From contig DASTYT010000031.1 in NCBI GenBank assembly GCA_035764725.1, forward strand, positions 1 through 64,000: a DNA stretch of 64,000 nt. Reading direction: 5' to 3'. The notes under the pieces are model-generated. The model ran no database searches and had not been told where the DNA came from. It was given only the letters and a program-made list of their open reading frames with translations. Numbering within the stretch: position 1 is the first letter of the stretch; each line of letters starts with the position of its first letter. Position numbers and translations under genes: made by a program. The stretch comes from Candidatus Methylomirabilota bacterium. Lineage in GTDB: Bacteria > Methylomirabilota > Methylomirabilia > Rokubacteriales > CSP1-6. This document shows positions 33,316 to 43,460 of this stretch, one piece after another.

Positions 33316-34173
33316 TTATACGCCTTGCACGAGGCGGGTGAAGGCGGCCGGAGCGGGGCTCTCGAAGCGCACCGGTTCACCGGTGCCGGGGTGGACGAAG
33401 CCCAGGACCGACGCGTGCAGGCAGACGCGGCGCAGCGGATCGCGCCGGCTACCGTGCCGCTCGTCGCCGACCACGGGATGCCCGATGGCCGCGAGCTGGA
33501 CGCGGATCTGGTGACGGCGGCCGGTGCCGAGCGCGATGTCGATGAGCGTCGCGTCGCGCCCGCGCTCCCGCACACGATAGCGCGTGATGGCCTCGCGTCC
33601 GCCGCGGCGCACGCCGCGGGCGATGTGCACGCGGTAGGCGGCGTCCTCCTCCACGCGGTCCACCAGCGTCTGCGTGTCCTTGCGCACGACGCCCTCCACC
33701 ACCGCGACATAGCCCCGATCCACCGTCCGCGCCACGAACTGCGCCTGGAGCGCCGTCTTCACCGCGGGCGTCTTGGCCACGACGAGGAGGCCGGAGGTCT
33801 CCCGGTCGAGGCGGTGCACGATGAACGGTCGCGCGGCGGGACGGCGGCCGCCCAGGAGATCCCAGAGGACGCGATAGGCGGTGCGGTCACGCTCCTTCTC
33901 GGTGGCGATGGTGAGCAGACCCGCTGGCTTGTCGACGACGAGGAGATGGCGGTCCTCGTGCAGGATCTCGAGGCCCAGCGGGAGGGCGTCGGGCCGCGCG
34001 GGCGCCGCGGCCGCGGGGCCGAGCGTCACGCGGTCGCGGGGAGCGACGACCACACGCGGGTCCGACACCACCCGGGCGTTCACGCGCACGCGGCCCGCCG
34101 TGAGCCACTGCTTCATCGAGCGGCCCGACGCGCCGGGAAACTCCGCGCGTAGCCGCTCGACGAGCGTGGTCAT
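33316..34173 (-). CDS. RluA-family pseudouridine synthase
   Basis: 285 aa. N-terminal S4 RNA-binding domain (about 18-60; SMKQWLTAGRVRVNARVV), then the catalytic domain with HRLDRETSG (120-128, catalytic Asp123), GLLVVAKT, and GRRHQIRVQLAAIGHPVVGD. Isomerises uridine in rRNA or tRNA; S4-containing RluC/RluD-like, target not decidable. ATG 34173 lies 13 nt after the YbbP-type permease stop, so it may be the last gene of the ybbA-ybbP unit. Confidence 0.92.
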   Translation of the reverse strand: MTTLVERLRAEFPGASGRSMKQWLTAGRVRVNARVVSDPRVVVAPRDRVTLGPAAAAPARPDALPLGLEILHEDRHLLVVDKPAGLLTIATEKERDRTAYRVLWDLLGGRRPAARPFIVHRLDRETSGLLVVAKTPAVKTALQAQFVARTVDRGYVAVVEGVVRKDTQTLVDRVEEDAAYRVHIARGVRRGGREAITRYRVRERGRDATLIDIALGTGRRHQIRVQLAAIGHPVVGDERHGSRRDPLRRVCLHASVLGFVHPGTGEPVRFESPAPAAFTRLVQGV

Positions 34174-34186
34174 GTGAGGAGGGCTC

Positions 34187-36694
34187 TCATTCGCCGCGGA
34201 GCACCGCGAGAGGCTTCTGGCCGAGGAGCCGATAGCTCCCGAGATAGCCCACCGCGAGGGCGAGCAGGGTGGCGCCGACGACGCCGGCGGCGAGTGCGGC
34301 GGGCTGCCAGAGCCACGGCACTTCGAGCACCCAGCGCTGCACGCCCCACGCGAGCGCGGCGGCCAGCACGGTGCCGGCGAGCCCGGCGGCGGCGCCGAGC
34401 AGCGCATACTCCACCGCGAACGTGCGCGCGACGAGGCCGCGGGTGGCGCCGAGCGTCTTCCAGATCACCGCCTGGTAGAGACGCTCGTGGCGCGTGATCG
34501 AGAGCGCGCCGGCCAGCACGATGAGGCCGGCGAGAATGCTCACCGCCGCGACCAGGCGGACGGCGAGCGCGATCTGGTCGACCAGCCGCGCCGCGCGCTC
34601 GAGGACTTCGCGGACGGGGATGGCTGAGACGTTGGGGAACGCGGCCACGACCGCCGACTGCAGACGATCGGCCTCGGCGGGCGCCACCTGCGCGGTGGCG
34701 ATGAAGGTGGTGGGCGCGCCGTCGAGCGCCCCCGGCGAGAAGATCACGAAGAAGTTGGCGCCGAACGTGCGCCAGTCGACCTTGCGGAGGCTGGTCACGC
34801 GCGCGGTGATCGGCACGCCCTGTATGTCCCAGGTGAGCCGGCCGCCCACCCGGACGCCGAGACTCTTGGCGATCTCGTCCTCGACCGAGATGAGCGGCTC
34901 CCGGGCGGCCTCCGCCGGCGTCCACCATTCTCCGCTTGTTATCACGTCCCGCTCCGGCCGCGCCGCCGCCCACGTGAGCACGTACTCGCGCGTGAGATAC
35001 CACGTCTCGTCCCGCCGCCCGGCGTCGCGGCTCACCGGCTCGCCGTTCACCGCGGCGAGCCGCGCCCGCACCACCGGGATCAACGTGGGCGCCGCGCCGG
35101 TGCGGTCCGTCAGGAGCCGCGCGAAGGCCGGGGCCTGATCGGGCTGGATGTCGATGAAGAAGAAGGCGGGCGCGCGAGCAGCGCTCGGCCCCGACAGGGC
35201 CGCGCGAATCGCGCCCTCGAGCAGGGCCACCGCGACCACCAGCATCACCGCGAGCCCGAGCGTGACGAGCACGGCGGCGGCGTGGCCGCCGGGACGGTGT
35301 AGACCCGCGACGGCATGGCGCCAGGCGATCCAGCGCACGCGGGGCAGGCGCCGCGCGCCGGCGAGGGCGGCGCGCGCTGCGAGATAGAGGACGGCGAGCC
35401 CGCCCGCGAAGCCGCCGATGAAGAAGGCGCCCACCTTCCACGAGCCCGCCTGCCAGAGCGCGAGCGCGGACAGACCCGCCGCCACGGGCAGCGCGGCCAC
35501 GACGCCCCGCCAGCCGGGGGGACGGGGCTCGACCTCGTGGCGCAGCAGCAGCGAGGGCGGCACTCGGCGGATCTCGGCGAGCGGCGGCAGCGCGCAGAGC
35601 AGCGTCACCCCGACGCCCATCGCGATCCCGTGTGCCACCGCCGCCGGCGCGATGGTCCAGTCGAGCGGAAAGGGCAGCAGGCGCGCGAGCGCGGGCGCGA
35701 GAAAGCGGGCCAGCGCCGCGCCGAGGAGGGCGCCGGCCACGCTGCCCGCGAATCCCAGCGCCGCGGTCTGCAGGAGGTATGCAAGGAAGATGCGCCGCCA
35801 TGGCGCGCCCAGGCACTTGAGCGTGGCGATGGTGGCGAGGCGGCGGCGCAGCAGGGCGCGCACGCTCACGGCCACGCCGATCCCGCCGACCAGCAGCGCC
35901 ACGAGGCCGGTGAGTCCGAGATAGGTCGTGAGCTGATCCCAGAACCGCCGGAGCCCGGGCTGGGCCTGGCGGTACCCGGCCACGCGCAGGCCGGGATCGC
36001 CGAGGCGAGCGGCCAGCGCATCGCGCAGGGTCTCGACGTCGGCGCCCGGCGCGATCCTGATCAAGGTCCGGTGGCGGATACGGCTGCCGAGCTGTACGAG
36101 GCCGGTGGCGGCGAGGTCGGACTCGGCGATCAGCACGCGCGGGCCCAGCGTGAAGAATCCCACCGCGCGATCGGGCTCGCCCGCGATCGTCCCCGCCACC
36201 CGGAAATTGGCCTCGCCGATGCGCAGGCTATCGCCCACGGCGAGGCCCAGGCGCGAGAGCACCGCCTCCTGGACGAGGGCTCGGCCCCCGCCGATCAGCT
36301 CCGGAAGGGGTGCGGGGGGGAGGGTCTCGAGCCGCCCATATAAAGGATAGGCGGGGCCGACCGCCTTGAGCTCGACGAGGAGGGTCCGGTCGCCCCGGCC
36401 CGCCGCGGGCTGGGCCATCGCGGCCAGCTCGCGGATGCGCGTGATGCCCGCGCCGCGCCCCGTGGTGTCCGCGATGGCGGCCTCGGACGCCGCGGACAGC
36501 GGCTGGCTCGAGCGCAACTCCACGTCGCCGCCCATCATGGTCTTGCCGGAGGCGGCGACGGTGCGCTCGACGCTGCGGCCGAGGCTGCCCACCGCGACCA
36601 GCGCAGCCACGCCCAGCGACACGCACGCGGCGAGGTAGGCGAAGTGGCGCCCCGCGCCGCGCAGCTCGCGCGCGCCATGTCGCAGCGCCCACAT
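34187..36694 (-). CDS. ybbP: YbbP-like FtsX-family ABC permease
   Basis: 835 aa. N-terminal helix, periplasmic domain, three-helix FtsX cluster (about 265-410; [40 protein letters not shown]), a second helix pair (about 430-530), second periplasmic domain, and a C-terminal FtsX cluster ([40 protein letters not shown]). This 10-helix layout is that of E. coli YbbP, which with YbbA and the divergent TesA forms a conserved trio, exactly as here. Role probably extraction or release of lipid or hydrophobic compounds from the inner membrane. ATG 36694 follows the ATPase stop by one base. Confidence 0.9.
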   Translation of the reverse strand: MWALRHGARELRGAGRHFAYLAACVSLGVAALVAVGSLGRSVERTVAASGKTMMGGDVELRSSQPLSAASEAAIADTTGRGAGITRIRELAAMAQPAAGRGDRTLLVELKAVGPAYPLYGRLETLPPAPLPELIGGGRALVQEAVLSRLGLAVGDSLRIGEANFRVAGTIAGEPDRAVGFFTLGPRVLIAESDLAATGLVQLGSRIRHRTLIRIAPGADVETLRDALAARLGDPGLRVAGYRQAQPGLRRFWDQLTTYLGLTGLVALLVGGIGVAVSVRALLRRRLATIATLKCLGAPWRRIFLAYLLQTAALGFAGSVAGALLGAALARFLAPALARLLPFPLDWTIAPAAVAHGIAMGVGVTLLCALPPLAEIRRVPPSLLLRHEVEPRPPGWRGVVAALPVAAGLSALALWQAGSWKVGAFFIGGFAGGLAVLYLAARAALAGARRLPRVRWIAWRHAVAGLHRPGGHAAAVLVTLGLAVMLVVAVALLEGAIRAALSGPSAARAPAFFFIDIQPDQAPAFARLLTDRTGAAPTLIPVVRARLAAVNGEPVSRDAGRRDETWYLTREYVLTWAAARPERDVITSGEWWTPAEAAREPLISVEDEIAKSLGVRVGGRLTWDIQGVPITARVTSLRKVDWRTFGANFFVIFSPGALDGAPTTFIATAQVAPAEADRLQSAVVAAFPNVSAIPVREVLERAARLVDQIALAVRLVAAVSILAGLIVLAGALSITRHERLYQAVIWKTLGATRGLVARTFAVEYALLGAAAGLAGTVLAAALAWGVQRWVLEVPWLWQPAALAAGVVGATLLALAVGYLGSYRLLGQKPLAVLRGE

Positions 36695-36695
36695 G

Positions 36696-37370
<675 letters not shown>

Positions 37371-37385
37371 GATTGGGGCCCATAC

Positions 37386-37391
37386 TACACT
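37386..37391 (+). promoter_or_regulatory. -10 element for tesA
   Basis: TACACT, no strong -35; expected start about 37398. An ATG at 37398 opens only an 11-codon frame; the tesA GTG is 5 nt further on in another frame. Confidence 0.35.
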
Positions 37392-37402
37392 AGCGACATG
37401 AG

Positions 37403-38053
37403 GTGTCCGCTCCCGCAGGCCGCGCGCGCGTGACCCGGCTCGTGCGTCGCACCTTCCTTGCCGCGCTCGCCGCGCTCTGGCTCGCCGCTCCCGCCACCGC
37501 GCAGGGCGAGCGCGTCATCGTCGCCTTCGGCGACAGCCTCACCGCTGGCTACGGCGTGGCGCCCGAGGAGTCCTACCCCGCGCTGCTCGGGGCGCGGTTG
37601 CGGGCGGAAGGCCTCCCGTACCGTGTCGTCAATGCCGGTGTGTCCGGCGACACCACTGCGGGTGGGCTTCGCCGCGTCGACTGGGCGCTCAAGCTCAAGC
37701 CCGAGATCGCGCTGGTCGAGCTGGGGGCCAACGACGCCCTGCGCGGCCAGGACCTCGAGACGACGCGCGCCAACCTCGACGCCATCGTGGCCCGCTTCGA
37801 GGCGGGCGGCGCGCGCGTGCTCCTCCTGGGGATGCGGCTGCCGCCCAACTACGGCGGCCGTTACGCGGCCGCGTTCGAAAAGGTGTACACGGACGTCGCG
37901 CGTGATCGCAAGGTCCCGCTGATGCCGTTCTTCCTCGACGGGGTGGGGGCGGTGGGGCGGCTCAATCAGGCCGACGGAATCCATCCCACCGCGGAAGGCT
38001 ATCGGCTCATCGTCGCGCGTCTGTGGCCGCATCTCACGCCTCTTCTACGTTGA
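37403..38053 (+). CDS. tesA: periplasmic SGNH arylesterase / lysophospholipase TesA
   Basis: 216 aa GDSL/SGNH hydrolase. Signal peptide (about 1-34, ending ATAQ), block I FGDSLTAGYG (catalytic Ser45), block II NAGVSGDTTAGG, block III LGANDALRG, block V DGIHPTAEG with catalytic Asp and His. Hydrolyses acyl esters/thioesters, in E. coli also lysophospholipids. GTG 37403 is the first possible start; GTG 37430 would also give a good signal peptide. Divergent from ybbA-ybbP as in Proteobacteria. Confidence 0.92.
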   Translation: MSAPAGRARVTRLVRRTFLAALAALWLAAPATAQGERVIVAFGDSLTAGYGVAPEESYPALLGARLRAEGLPYRVVNAGVSGDTTAGGLRRVDWALKLKPEIALVELGANDALRGQDLETTRANLDAIVARFEAGGARVLLLGMRLPPNYGGRYAAAFEKVYTDVARDRKVPLMPFFLDGVGAVGRLNQADGIHPTAEGYRLIVARLWPHLTPLLR

Positions 38054-38079
38054 AAAATCAGGGGCATTCGGCCTAACAT
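38050..38079 (+). promoter_or_regulatory. sigma-70-type promoter for the IOR gene
   Basis: TTGAAA (38050-38055) and TAACAT (38074-38079) with an 18-bp spacer; starts at the tesA stop codon. Leader of about 50 nt to ATG 38139. Confidence 0.5.
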
Positions 38080-38138
38080 GAGTGCCGGCAGTGCACCCGG
38101 CTTCCGTCCCGAACCGTGACCCTGAGCCAGGGGGAACC

Positions 38139-41100
38139 ATGACCACCAAGTCCGACGAGTTCTCGCTGGATGCCAAGTTCACCCACGAGGAGGGGCTCGT
38201 CTTCCTCTCCGGCATCCAGGCGCTCGTGCGTCTCCCCCTCGACCAGCACCGCGCGGACCGCCGGCGCGGCCTGCGCACCGCTACGTTCATCTCCGGCTAT
38301 CGCGGCTCGCCGCTGGGCGGCTTCGATCAGACGCTCGAGCGCTACGGCAAGCTCCTCGCCGAGCATCACGTGGTGTTCTCCTCCGGGCTCAACGAAGATC
38401 TCGGCGCCACCGCCGTCTTCGGCAGCCAGATGGTGAACTCGTTCCCGCGCCCGAAGTATGACGGCGTGCTCGGCATGTGGTACGGCAAGGCGCCCGGCGT
38501 CGACCGGACGGGCGACGTGTTCAAGCATGCGAACTACGCGGGGGTAGGCAAGAACGGCGGCGTGCTCGCCCTCGCCGGCGACGATCCCATCTCGAAGTCG
38601 TCGACGCTCCCCAGTCACTCGGAGTGGGCGCTCTACGACGCCTTCATGCCCACCCTCTTCCCGGGCAACGTGCAGGAGATCCTCGACCTCGGACTCCACG
38701 GCTTCATGCTCTCCCGTATCTCGGGCCTCTGGGCCGCGCTCAAGATCGTCACCAACGTGGCCGACGAGACGGGGACGGTCGAGGTCGGCGCCTCGCGGAT
38801 CGATCCCGTCATTCCCACCGTCGAGCTGGACGGCAAGCCCTTCCATCACCAGATCAACCTCAACATCATCCCGCCCTACGGCCTCGACATGGAGCGCACG
38901 ATCCACCTCGCGCGCGTCGAGCTGGCCCGACGCTACGCGTGGGAGAACAAGCTCAACCGGATCACCGTGCCGACGCCGGACGCGTGGCTCGGCATCCTCA
39001 CCACCGGCAAGACGTACTACGACGTGCGCCAGGCCTTCGCCGAGCTGGGCCTCGACGACGCGGGGCTGCGCCGCTACGGGATTCGCATCCTCCAGATGGG
39101 CCTCATGTTCCCCATGGAGCCGCGCATCATCCGCGAGTTCGCCCGGGGCCTCGAGGAAGTGCTGGTCGTCGAGGAGAAGCGCCCGTTCCTCGAGATGTTC
39201 GCCAAGGATCTCCTCTACGGTCTGCCCGACCGGCCGCGCGTGGTAGGGAAGCAGGACGAGGAGGAGCGCGCCCTCATCCCGTCCACGGGCGAGCTCGACT
39301 CCGACACCATCGCCCGCGCGATCGCCAAGCGGCTGGCGCGCAAGACCCGCATCGAGTCGGCGGAGGCGCGCATCCAGCACCTCGACGAGCTCAAGCGCCG
39401 GCCGCGCACGCTCACGCTGGCCCGCACCGCGTACTTCTGCTCGGGCTGCCCCCATAACCGCTCCACGGTCGTGCCGGACGGCGCGGTGGCCGCGGCCGGC
39501 ATCGGCTGCCACGGGATGGCGATGGGTATGGACCGCGGCATCATCGGCGTCACCCACATGGGCGGCGAGGGCGCGCAGTGGGTGGGCATCGCGCCGTTCA
39601 CCGAGACGAAGCACATGTTCCAGAACATCGGGGACGGCACGCTGTTCCATTCGGGCAAGCTCGCCATCGACTACGCGGTGGCCTCGGGCGTCAACATCAC
39701 CTACAAGATTCTCTACAACGCCGCGGTGGCGATGACGGGCGGGCAGGCCGCGGCGGGCGCCATCGGCATCCCCTCGCTGACGCGGCAGCTCCAGTCGGAA
39801 GGCGTGAAGCGGATCATCATCACGACCGACTACCCCGACAAGTATCGGCGCGTGGCCGTCGCCGCCGAGGTGTGGCACCGCGACCGGCTCATCGAGGCCC
39901 AGTCCATCCTCGCCGCCACCCCCGGCGTCACCGTGCTCATCCACGACCAGCAGTGCGCGGCGGAGAAGCGGCGCCTGCGCAAGCGCGGGCGGCAGAAGGA
40001 CCCGGACCAGCGGGTGTTGATCAACGAAAGAGTCTGCGAGGGCTGCGGCGACTGCGGCAAGAAGTCCAACTGTCTGTCCGTGCAGCCGGTGGAGACCGAG
40101 TTCGGCCGGAAGACCCAGATCCACCAGTCCTCCTGCAACAAGGACTACTCGTGCCTGCTCGGCGACTGCCCCTCGTTCCTGACCATTGAGCACGTGGGCG
40201 AGCCCCTTAAAAAGGAGAAGCGGCTGCCCCCGCTGGAGGACGTGCTGCCGGAGCCCGTGCTGAAGGTGCCCGCCGACGGCTTCGCCGTGCACATGATGGG
40301 CATCGGCGGCACCGGGGTGGTGACGGTGAGCCAGATTCTTGGCACCGCCGCCCTTCTCGACGGCAAGCACGTGCGCGGCCTCGACCAGACGGGCCTCAGC
40401 CAGAAGGGCGGCCCCGTCGTCTCCGACCTCAAGATCTCGTCGCGGCCGCTCGTCGCCGCCAACAAGATCTCGGCGGGCGGGTCGGACCTCTACCTCGGCT
40501 TCGACCTGCTCGTGGCCACCGATCCCATGAACCTCGACAAGGCGGAGTCGGGCCGGACCATCGCGGTGGTCTCCACGAGCAAGATTCCCACCGGGCAGAT
40601 GGTGGTGGACACCACCGTGCAGTTCCCCGAGCTCGGCAGCGCCCTCCTCAACGTCGACCGCGTCACCCGGAAGGACGAGAACGTCTACCTCGACGCCCAG
40701 GCCATGGCGGAAGGCCTCTTCAACGACCACATGGCGACGAACCCGCTCCTGATCGGCGCCGCGTATCAGGCGGGCGCGCTGCCCATCTCCGCGGCCAGCA
40801 TCGAGCGCGCCATCCGCCTCAACGGCGTGTCGGTGGACATGAACCTCCTCGCCTTCCGCTGGGGCCGCATGGCGGTGGTGGACGGCAAGCGTGTCGAGTC
40901 GGCGGTGCGCGTCGCCACCGGCCGCGAGGCGAAGGCGGTGATGCTCTCCGCCGAGGCGCGCGCGCTGGTCGACGCGGTCAAGGCGGCGGCGCCCGGCTCG
41001 ACGCTGCGGCGACTGCTCGAGGTGCGCGTGCCGGAGCTCATCGCCTATCAGGACACGGCGTACGCGCGCCGCTACGTGGAGTTCGTGGACAAGGTCTCGC

Positions 41101-41627
41101 AGGCCGAGGCTCAGGCCGTGCCGGGGCGCACCGGGCTCACCGAAACGGTGGCGCGGCATCTCCACAAGCTGATGGCGTACAAGGACGAGTACGAGGTGGC
41201 GCGCCTGCACCTGGACGCGGCGCTCGAGGCGGAGCTCCACGCGCGCTTCGGCCCCCGCATCAAGGTCTTCTGGCACCTGCACCCGCCGCTGCTCCGGGCC
41301 CTCGGCCTCGAGAAGAAGCTCAAGCTCGGCACGTGGTTCCGCCCGGCGTTCCAGATGCTCTACGCGCTCCGGCGCCTGCGAGGCACCGCGCTCGATCCCT
41401 TCGGTCACGCCGAGGTGCGCCGGGTGGAGCGGGCGCTACCCGTCGAGTACATGCAGCAGATCGACGCGGCGCTGCGGCGGCTGGGCCCCCCCACGCATGA
41501 CGCGGCGGTGGCCCTGGCCGAGCTGCCCGACCAGATCCGCGGCTACGAGCAGGTGAAGCTGGACACCGTGAAGCGGTATCGCGAGGCGGCGACGGCGCTG
41601 CTCGCGAAGGCCACTCAACCCGCATGA
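38139..41627 (+). CDS. indolepyruvate ferredoxin oxidoreductase, single-chain fused form
   Basis: 1162 aa. Oxidatively decarboxylates aryl- or branched 2-oxo acids to acyl-CoA with ferredoxin. N-terminal pyruvate:ferredoxin oxidoreductase-like region (FISGYRGSPLGGFD, VVFSSGLNEDLGATAVFG), central TPP-binding part (CSGCPHN, GIGCHGMAMGMDRG, QNIGDGTLFHSGK), a Cys-rich insert CEGCGDCGKKSNC and CNKDYSCLLGDCPS for Fe-S, then the gamma domain (MMGIGGTGVVTVSQILGTAA). The fused form is typical of aerobic or facultative bacteria, in contrast to archaeal IorAB. Length and order are normal. AGGGGGAA precedes ATG 38139. Confidence 0.93.
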   Translation: MTTKSDEFSLDAKFTHEEGLVFLSGIQALVRLPLDQHRADRRRGLRTATFISGYRGSPLGGFDQTLERYGKLLAEHHVVFSSGLNEDLGATAVFGSQMVNSFPRPKYDGVLGMWYGKAPGVDRTGDVFKHANYAGVGKNGGVLALAGDDPISKSSTLPSHSEWALYDAFMPTLFPGNVQEILDLGLHGFMLSRISGLWAALKIVTNVADETGTVEVGASRIDPVIPTVELDGKPFHHQINLNIIPPYGLDMERTIHLARVELARRYAWENKLNRITVPTPDAWLGILTTGKTYYDVRQAFAELGLDDAGLRRYGIRILQMGLMFPMEPRIIREFARGLEEVLVVEEKRPFLEMFAKDLLYGLPDRPRVVGKQDEEERALIPSTGELDSDTIARAIAKRLARKTRIESAEARIQHLDELKRRPRTLTLARTAYFCSGCPHNRSTVVPDGAVAAAGIGCHGMAMGMDRGIIGVTHMGGEGAQWVGIAPFTETKHMFQNIGDGTLFHSGKLAIDYAVASGVNITYKILYNAAVAMTGGQAAAGAIGIPSLTRQLQSEGVKRIIITTDYPDKYRRVAVAAEVWHRDRLIEAQSILAATPGVTVLIHDQQCAAEKRRLRKRGRQKDPDQRVLINERVCEGCGDCGKKSNCLSVQPVETEFGRKTQIHQSSCNKDYSCLLGDCPSFLTIEHVGEPLKKEKRLPPLEDVLPEPVLKVPADGFAVHMMGIGGTGVVTVSQILGTAALLDGKHVRGLDQTGLSQKGGPVVSDLKISSRPLVAANKISAGGSDLYLGFDLLVATDPMNLDKAESGRTIAVVSTSKIPTGQMVVDTTVQFPELGSALLNVDRVTRKDENVYLDAQAMAEGLFNDHMATNPLLIGAAYQAGALPISAASIERAIRLNGVSVDMNLLAFRWGRMAVVDGKRVESAVRVATGREAKAVMLSAEARALVDAVKAAAPGSTLRRLLEVRVPELIAYQDTAYARRYVEFVDKVSQAEAQAVPGRTGLTETVARHLHKLMAYKDEYEVARLHLDAALEAELHARFGPRIKVFWHLHPPLLRALGLEKKLKLGTWFRPAFQMLYALRRLRGTALDPFGHAEVRRVERALPVEYMQQIDAALRRLGPPTHDAAVALAELPDQIRGYEQVKLDTVKRYREAATALLAKATQPA

Positions 41628-41646
41628 CCCCGGAGGGCACTCAACG

Positions 41647-42165
41647 GTGAGACGGGCGCTGGTAGTGGGTGCGGCACTGATGCTGGCGGGATGCGCGACC
41701 ATGGAGGACAAGGCGCCTCTCTCCGGCGAGGCGACGCTCAAGGACAAGGACGGCAAGCAGGTCGGCGTGGCGACCTTGATCCAGCAGCCGGATGGGGTGC
41801 GCATCGTCGTCACGGGTTACCGCCTGCCGCCGGGCGTGCACGGGCTGCACATTCACGCCGTCGGGCAGTGTCAGCCGCCGGAGTTCACCACGGCGGGCGC
41901 CCACTTCAACCCGACGGGCAAGAAGCACGGCACGCAGAACCCGGAGGGCGCGCACGCAGGCGACCTGCCGAACCTCAACGTGCAGGCCAGCGGCGAGGGC
42001 GGCATCGACACCGTCACCAAGGCGGTGACCCTCGGGCCCGGCCCCACCTCGCTGTTCGGAGACAACGGCACCTCCATCGTCATCCACGCGGCCGCCGACG
42101 ACATGAAGACCGACCCCACCGGCAACAGCGGTGGGCGCATCGCCTGCGGCGTCATCGTCAAATAG
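41647..42165 (+). CDS. sodC: Cu/Zn superoxide dismutase, lipoprotein
   Basis: 172 aa. Lipobox LAGC (Cys16) after a short signal. Copper and zinc ligands are present in HGLHIHAVGQC, GAHFNPTGKKHG, GAHAGDLPN and IVIHAAADD, with the C-terminal GGRIACGVI carrying the disulphide Cys. Protects the periplasm from superoxide. GTG 41647 is the start, 19 nt after the IOR stop; GGAGGG precedes it. Probably shares the IOR transcript. Confidence 0.95.
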   Translation: MRRALVVGAALMLAGCATMEDKAPLSGEATLKDKDGKQVGVATLIQQPDGVRIVVTGYRLPPGVHGLHIHAVGQCQPPEFTTAGAHFNPTGKKHGTQNPEGAHAGDLPNLNVQASGEGGIDTVTKAVTLGPGPTSLFGDNGTSIVIHAAADDMKTDPTGNSGGRIACGVIVK

Positions 42166-42283
42166 CCTCGTGTGGAGCGCCGGTGGCTTCGTCCGGACCG
42201 CGGGTCGGGACGGAGCCGCCGGAAAGCCTTCGCTCGTTCGATCTCTTCGAGATGCGAGGCCAACTGGCCCGCGGCTCCTCGCC

Positions 42284-42313
42284 TTGACAGCCTTTGCCGC
42301 TGGTGCCTATAGT
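42284..42313 (+). promoter_or_regulatory. strong sigma-70-type promoter
   Basis: TTGACA (42284-42289), 18-bp spacer, TATAGT (42308-42313). Drives the ATP-grasp/protease operon; leader about 58 nt. Confidence 0.8.
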
Positions 42314-42377
42314 CGCGCCGGGTCACCGCCGCCATGGCCTTGTCACCCGAAGGTCGCACACAGTAAGCGCACGTTCG

Positions 42378-43460
42378 ATGGCTACGCGTGTGCTCATCAC
42401 GGGCGCCGGCGGCGGCGGGGCCGGCAACCTGATCCGCGATCTCCGCGTGGTGGAGCCGGCGCTCGTGGTCGTGGGCGTGTACGACGATCGCTTCACGCTG
42501 GCGAAATCGTCCGCCGACCGTAACTGGCTCGTCCATCCCCCCGGGCATCCCGATTACCTGGCGAGTGTTCGCCGCGTCATTGCCCGCGAGCGCGTGGACG
42601 TGGCGATGCCCACCTCGGATCCCGCGGTGCTCGCGATGGCGCGCGGCCGCGAGCGCCTGCCGTGCCGCCTCTTCCTGCCCGACGCCGGCGTCGTCGCCCT
42701 CTGCCAGGACAAGTACGCGCTGAATTGCCGCCTCGCCGCCGCGGGCGTGCCGGTCGCGGAGACGGTGCCGCTGCGCGCGCTGGGCGACGTGGAGGACGCC
42801 TTCGCACGCCTCGCCCGTCACGACACCGTGTGGTGCCGCGTGCGCGCCGGCTCGGGCTCGGTGGGCGCGATTCCGGTGCGGCGCGCCGAGCAGGCGCGGG
42901 CGTGGATCGAGTACTGGGAGGAGATGCGCGAGGTGCCCGCCTCGTCGTTCACGCTGGCCGAGTACCTGCCGGGACGCGACTACTCCGCTCACACCCTGTG
43001 GCAGGACGGGCGGCCGCTCCTCACCAAGACCTGCGAGCGGCTGTCCTACTTCGTGGCCGGTGGCTCGCCCAGCGGGACGTCCTCGGTGTCTGCGCTGTCG
43101 AAGACCGGCCAGCACCCGGACGTCGCCGCCGTGTGCGTGGCCGCCGTGCGCGCGGTGGACCCACGGGCCACCGGGATCTTCAATCTCGACCTCAAGGCGA
43201 ACGCCGCCGGTGTGCCGTGCGTCACCGAGATCAACGCGGGCCGGTTCTCGTCGGGGCCGACCATCTTCGACCTCACCGGCAAGCACTCGATGAGCGGACT
43301 CTATCTGCGCCTGGCGCTGGGGGAGCCGGTCGACCTCCACGACGAGTACGATGCGGCCGACGACTACTACGCGCTCCGGGACTTCGACACCGCGCCCGGC
43401 GTGTTCCACGCGGACGAGCTGTTCGAGCGCCTCCTGGACGCGCGCGGGGACGATCAATGA
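42378..43460 (+). CDS. ATP-grasp enzyme, carbamoyl-phosphate-synthase-like
   Basis: 360 aa. N-terminal Rossmann-like region (RVLITGAGGGGAGNLIRDL), then an ATP-grasp fold with the substrate loop (VWCRVRAGSGSVGAIPVRR), ATP-binding Glu in SFTLAEYLPGRDYS and metal-binding end FNLDLKANAAGVPCVTEINAG. Closest in pattern to CarB/PylC-type ATP-grasp ligases; would join a carboxylate to an amine, substrate unknown. ATG 42378 lacks a strong Shine-Dalgarno. Stop overlaps the start of the secreted protease (ATGA), so the two are translated together. Confidence 0.82.
   Translation: MATRVLITGAGGGGAGNLIRDLRVVEPALVVVGVYDDRFTLAKSSADRNWLVHPPGHPDYLASVRRVIARERVDVAMPTSDPAVLAMARGRERLPCRLFLPDAGVVALCQDKYALNCRLAAAGVPVAETVPLRALGDVEDAFARLARHDTVWCRVRAGSGSVGAIPVRRAEQARAWIEYWEEMREVPASSFTLAEYLPGRDYSAHTLWQDGRPLLTKTCERLSYFVAGGSPSGTSSVSALSKTGQHPDVAAVCVAAVRAVDPRATGIFNLDLKANAAGVPCVTEINAGRFSSGPTIFDLTGKHSMSGLYLRLALGEPVDLHDEYDAADDYYALRDFDTAPGVFHADELFERLLDARGDDQ

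Noticed and set aside
42241..42253. ATCTC-TTC-GAGAT inverted repeat after sodC
   Set aside because: Only 5-bp arms, no U-run; too weak to call a terminator.
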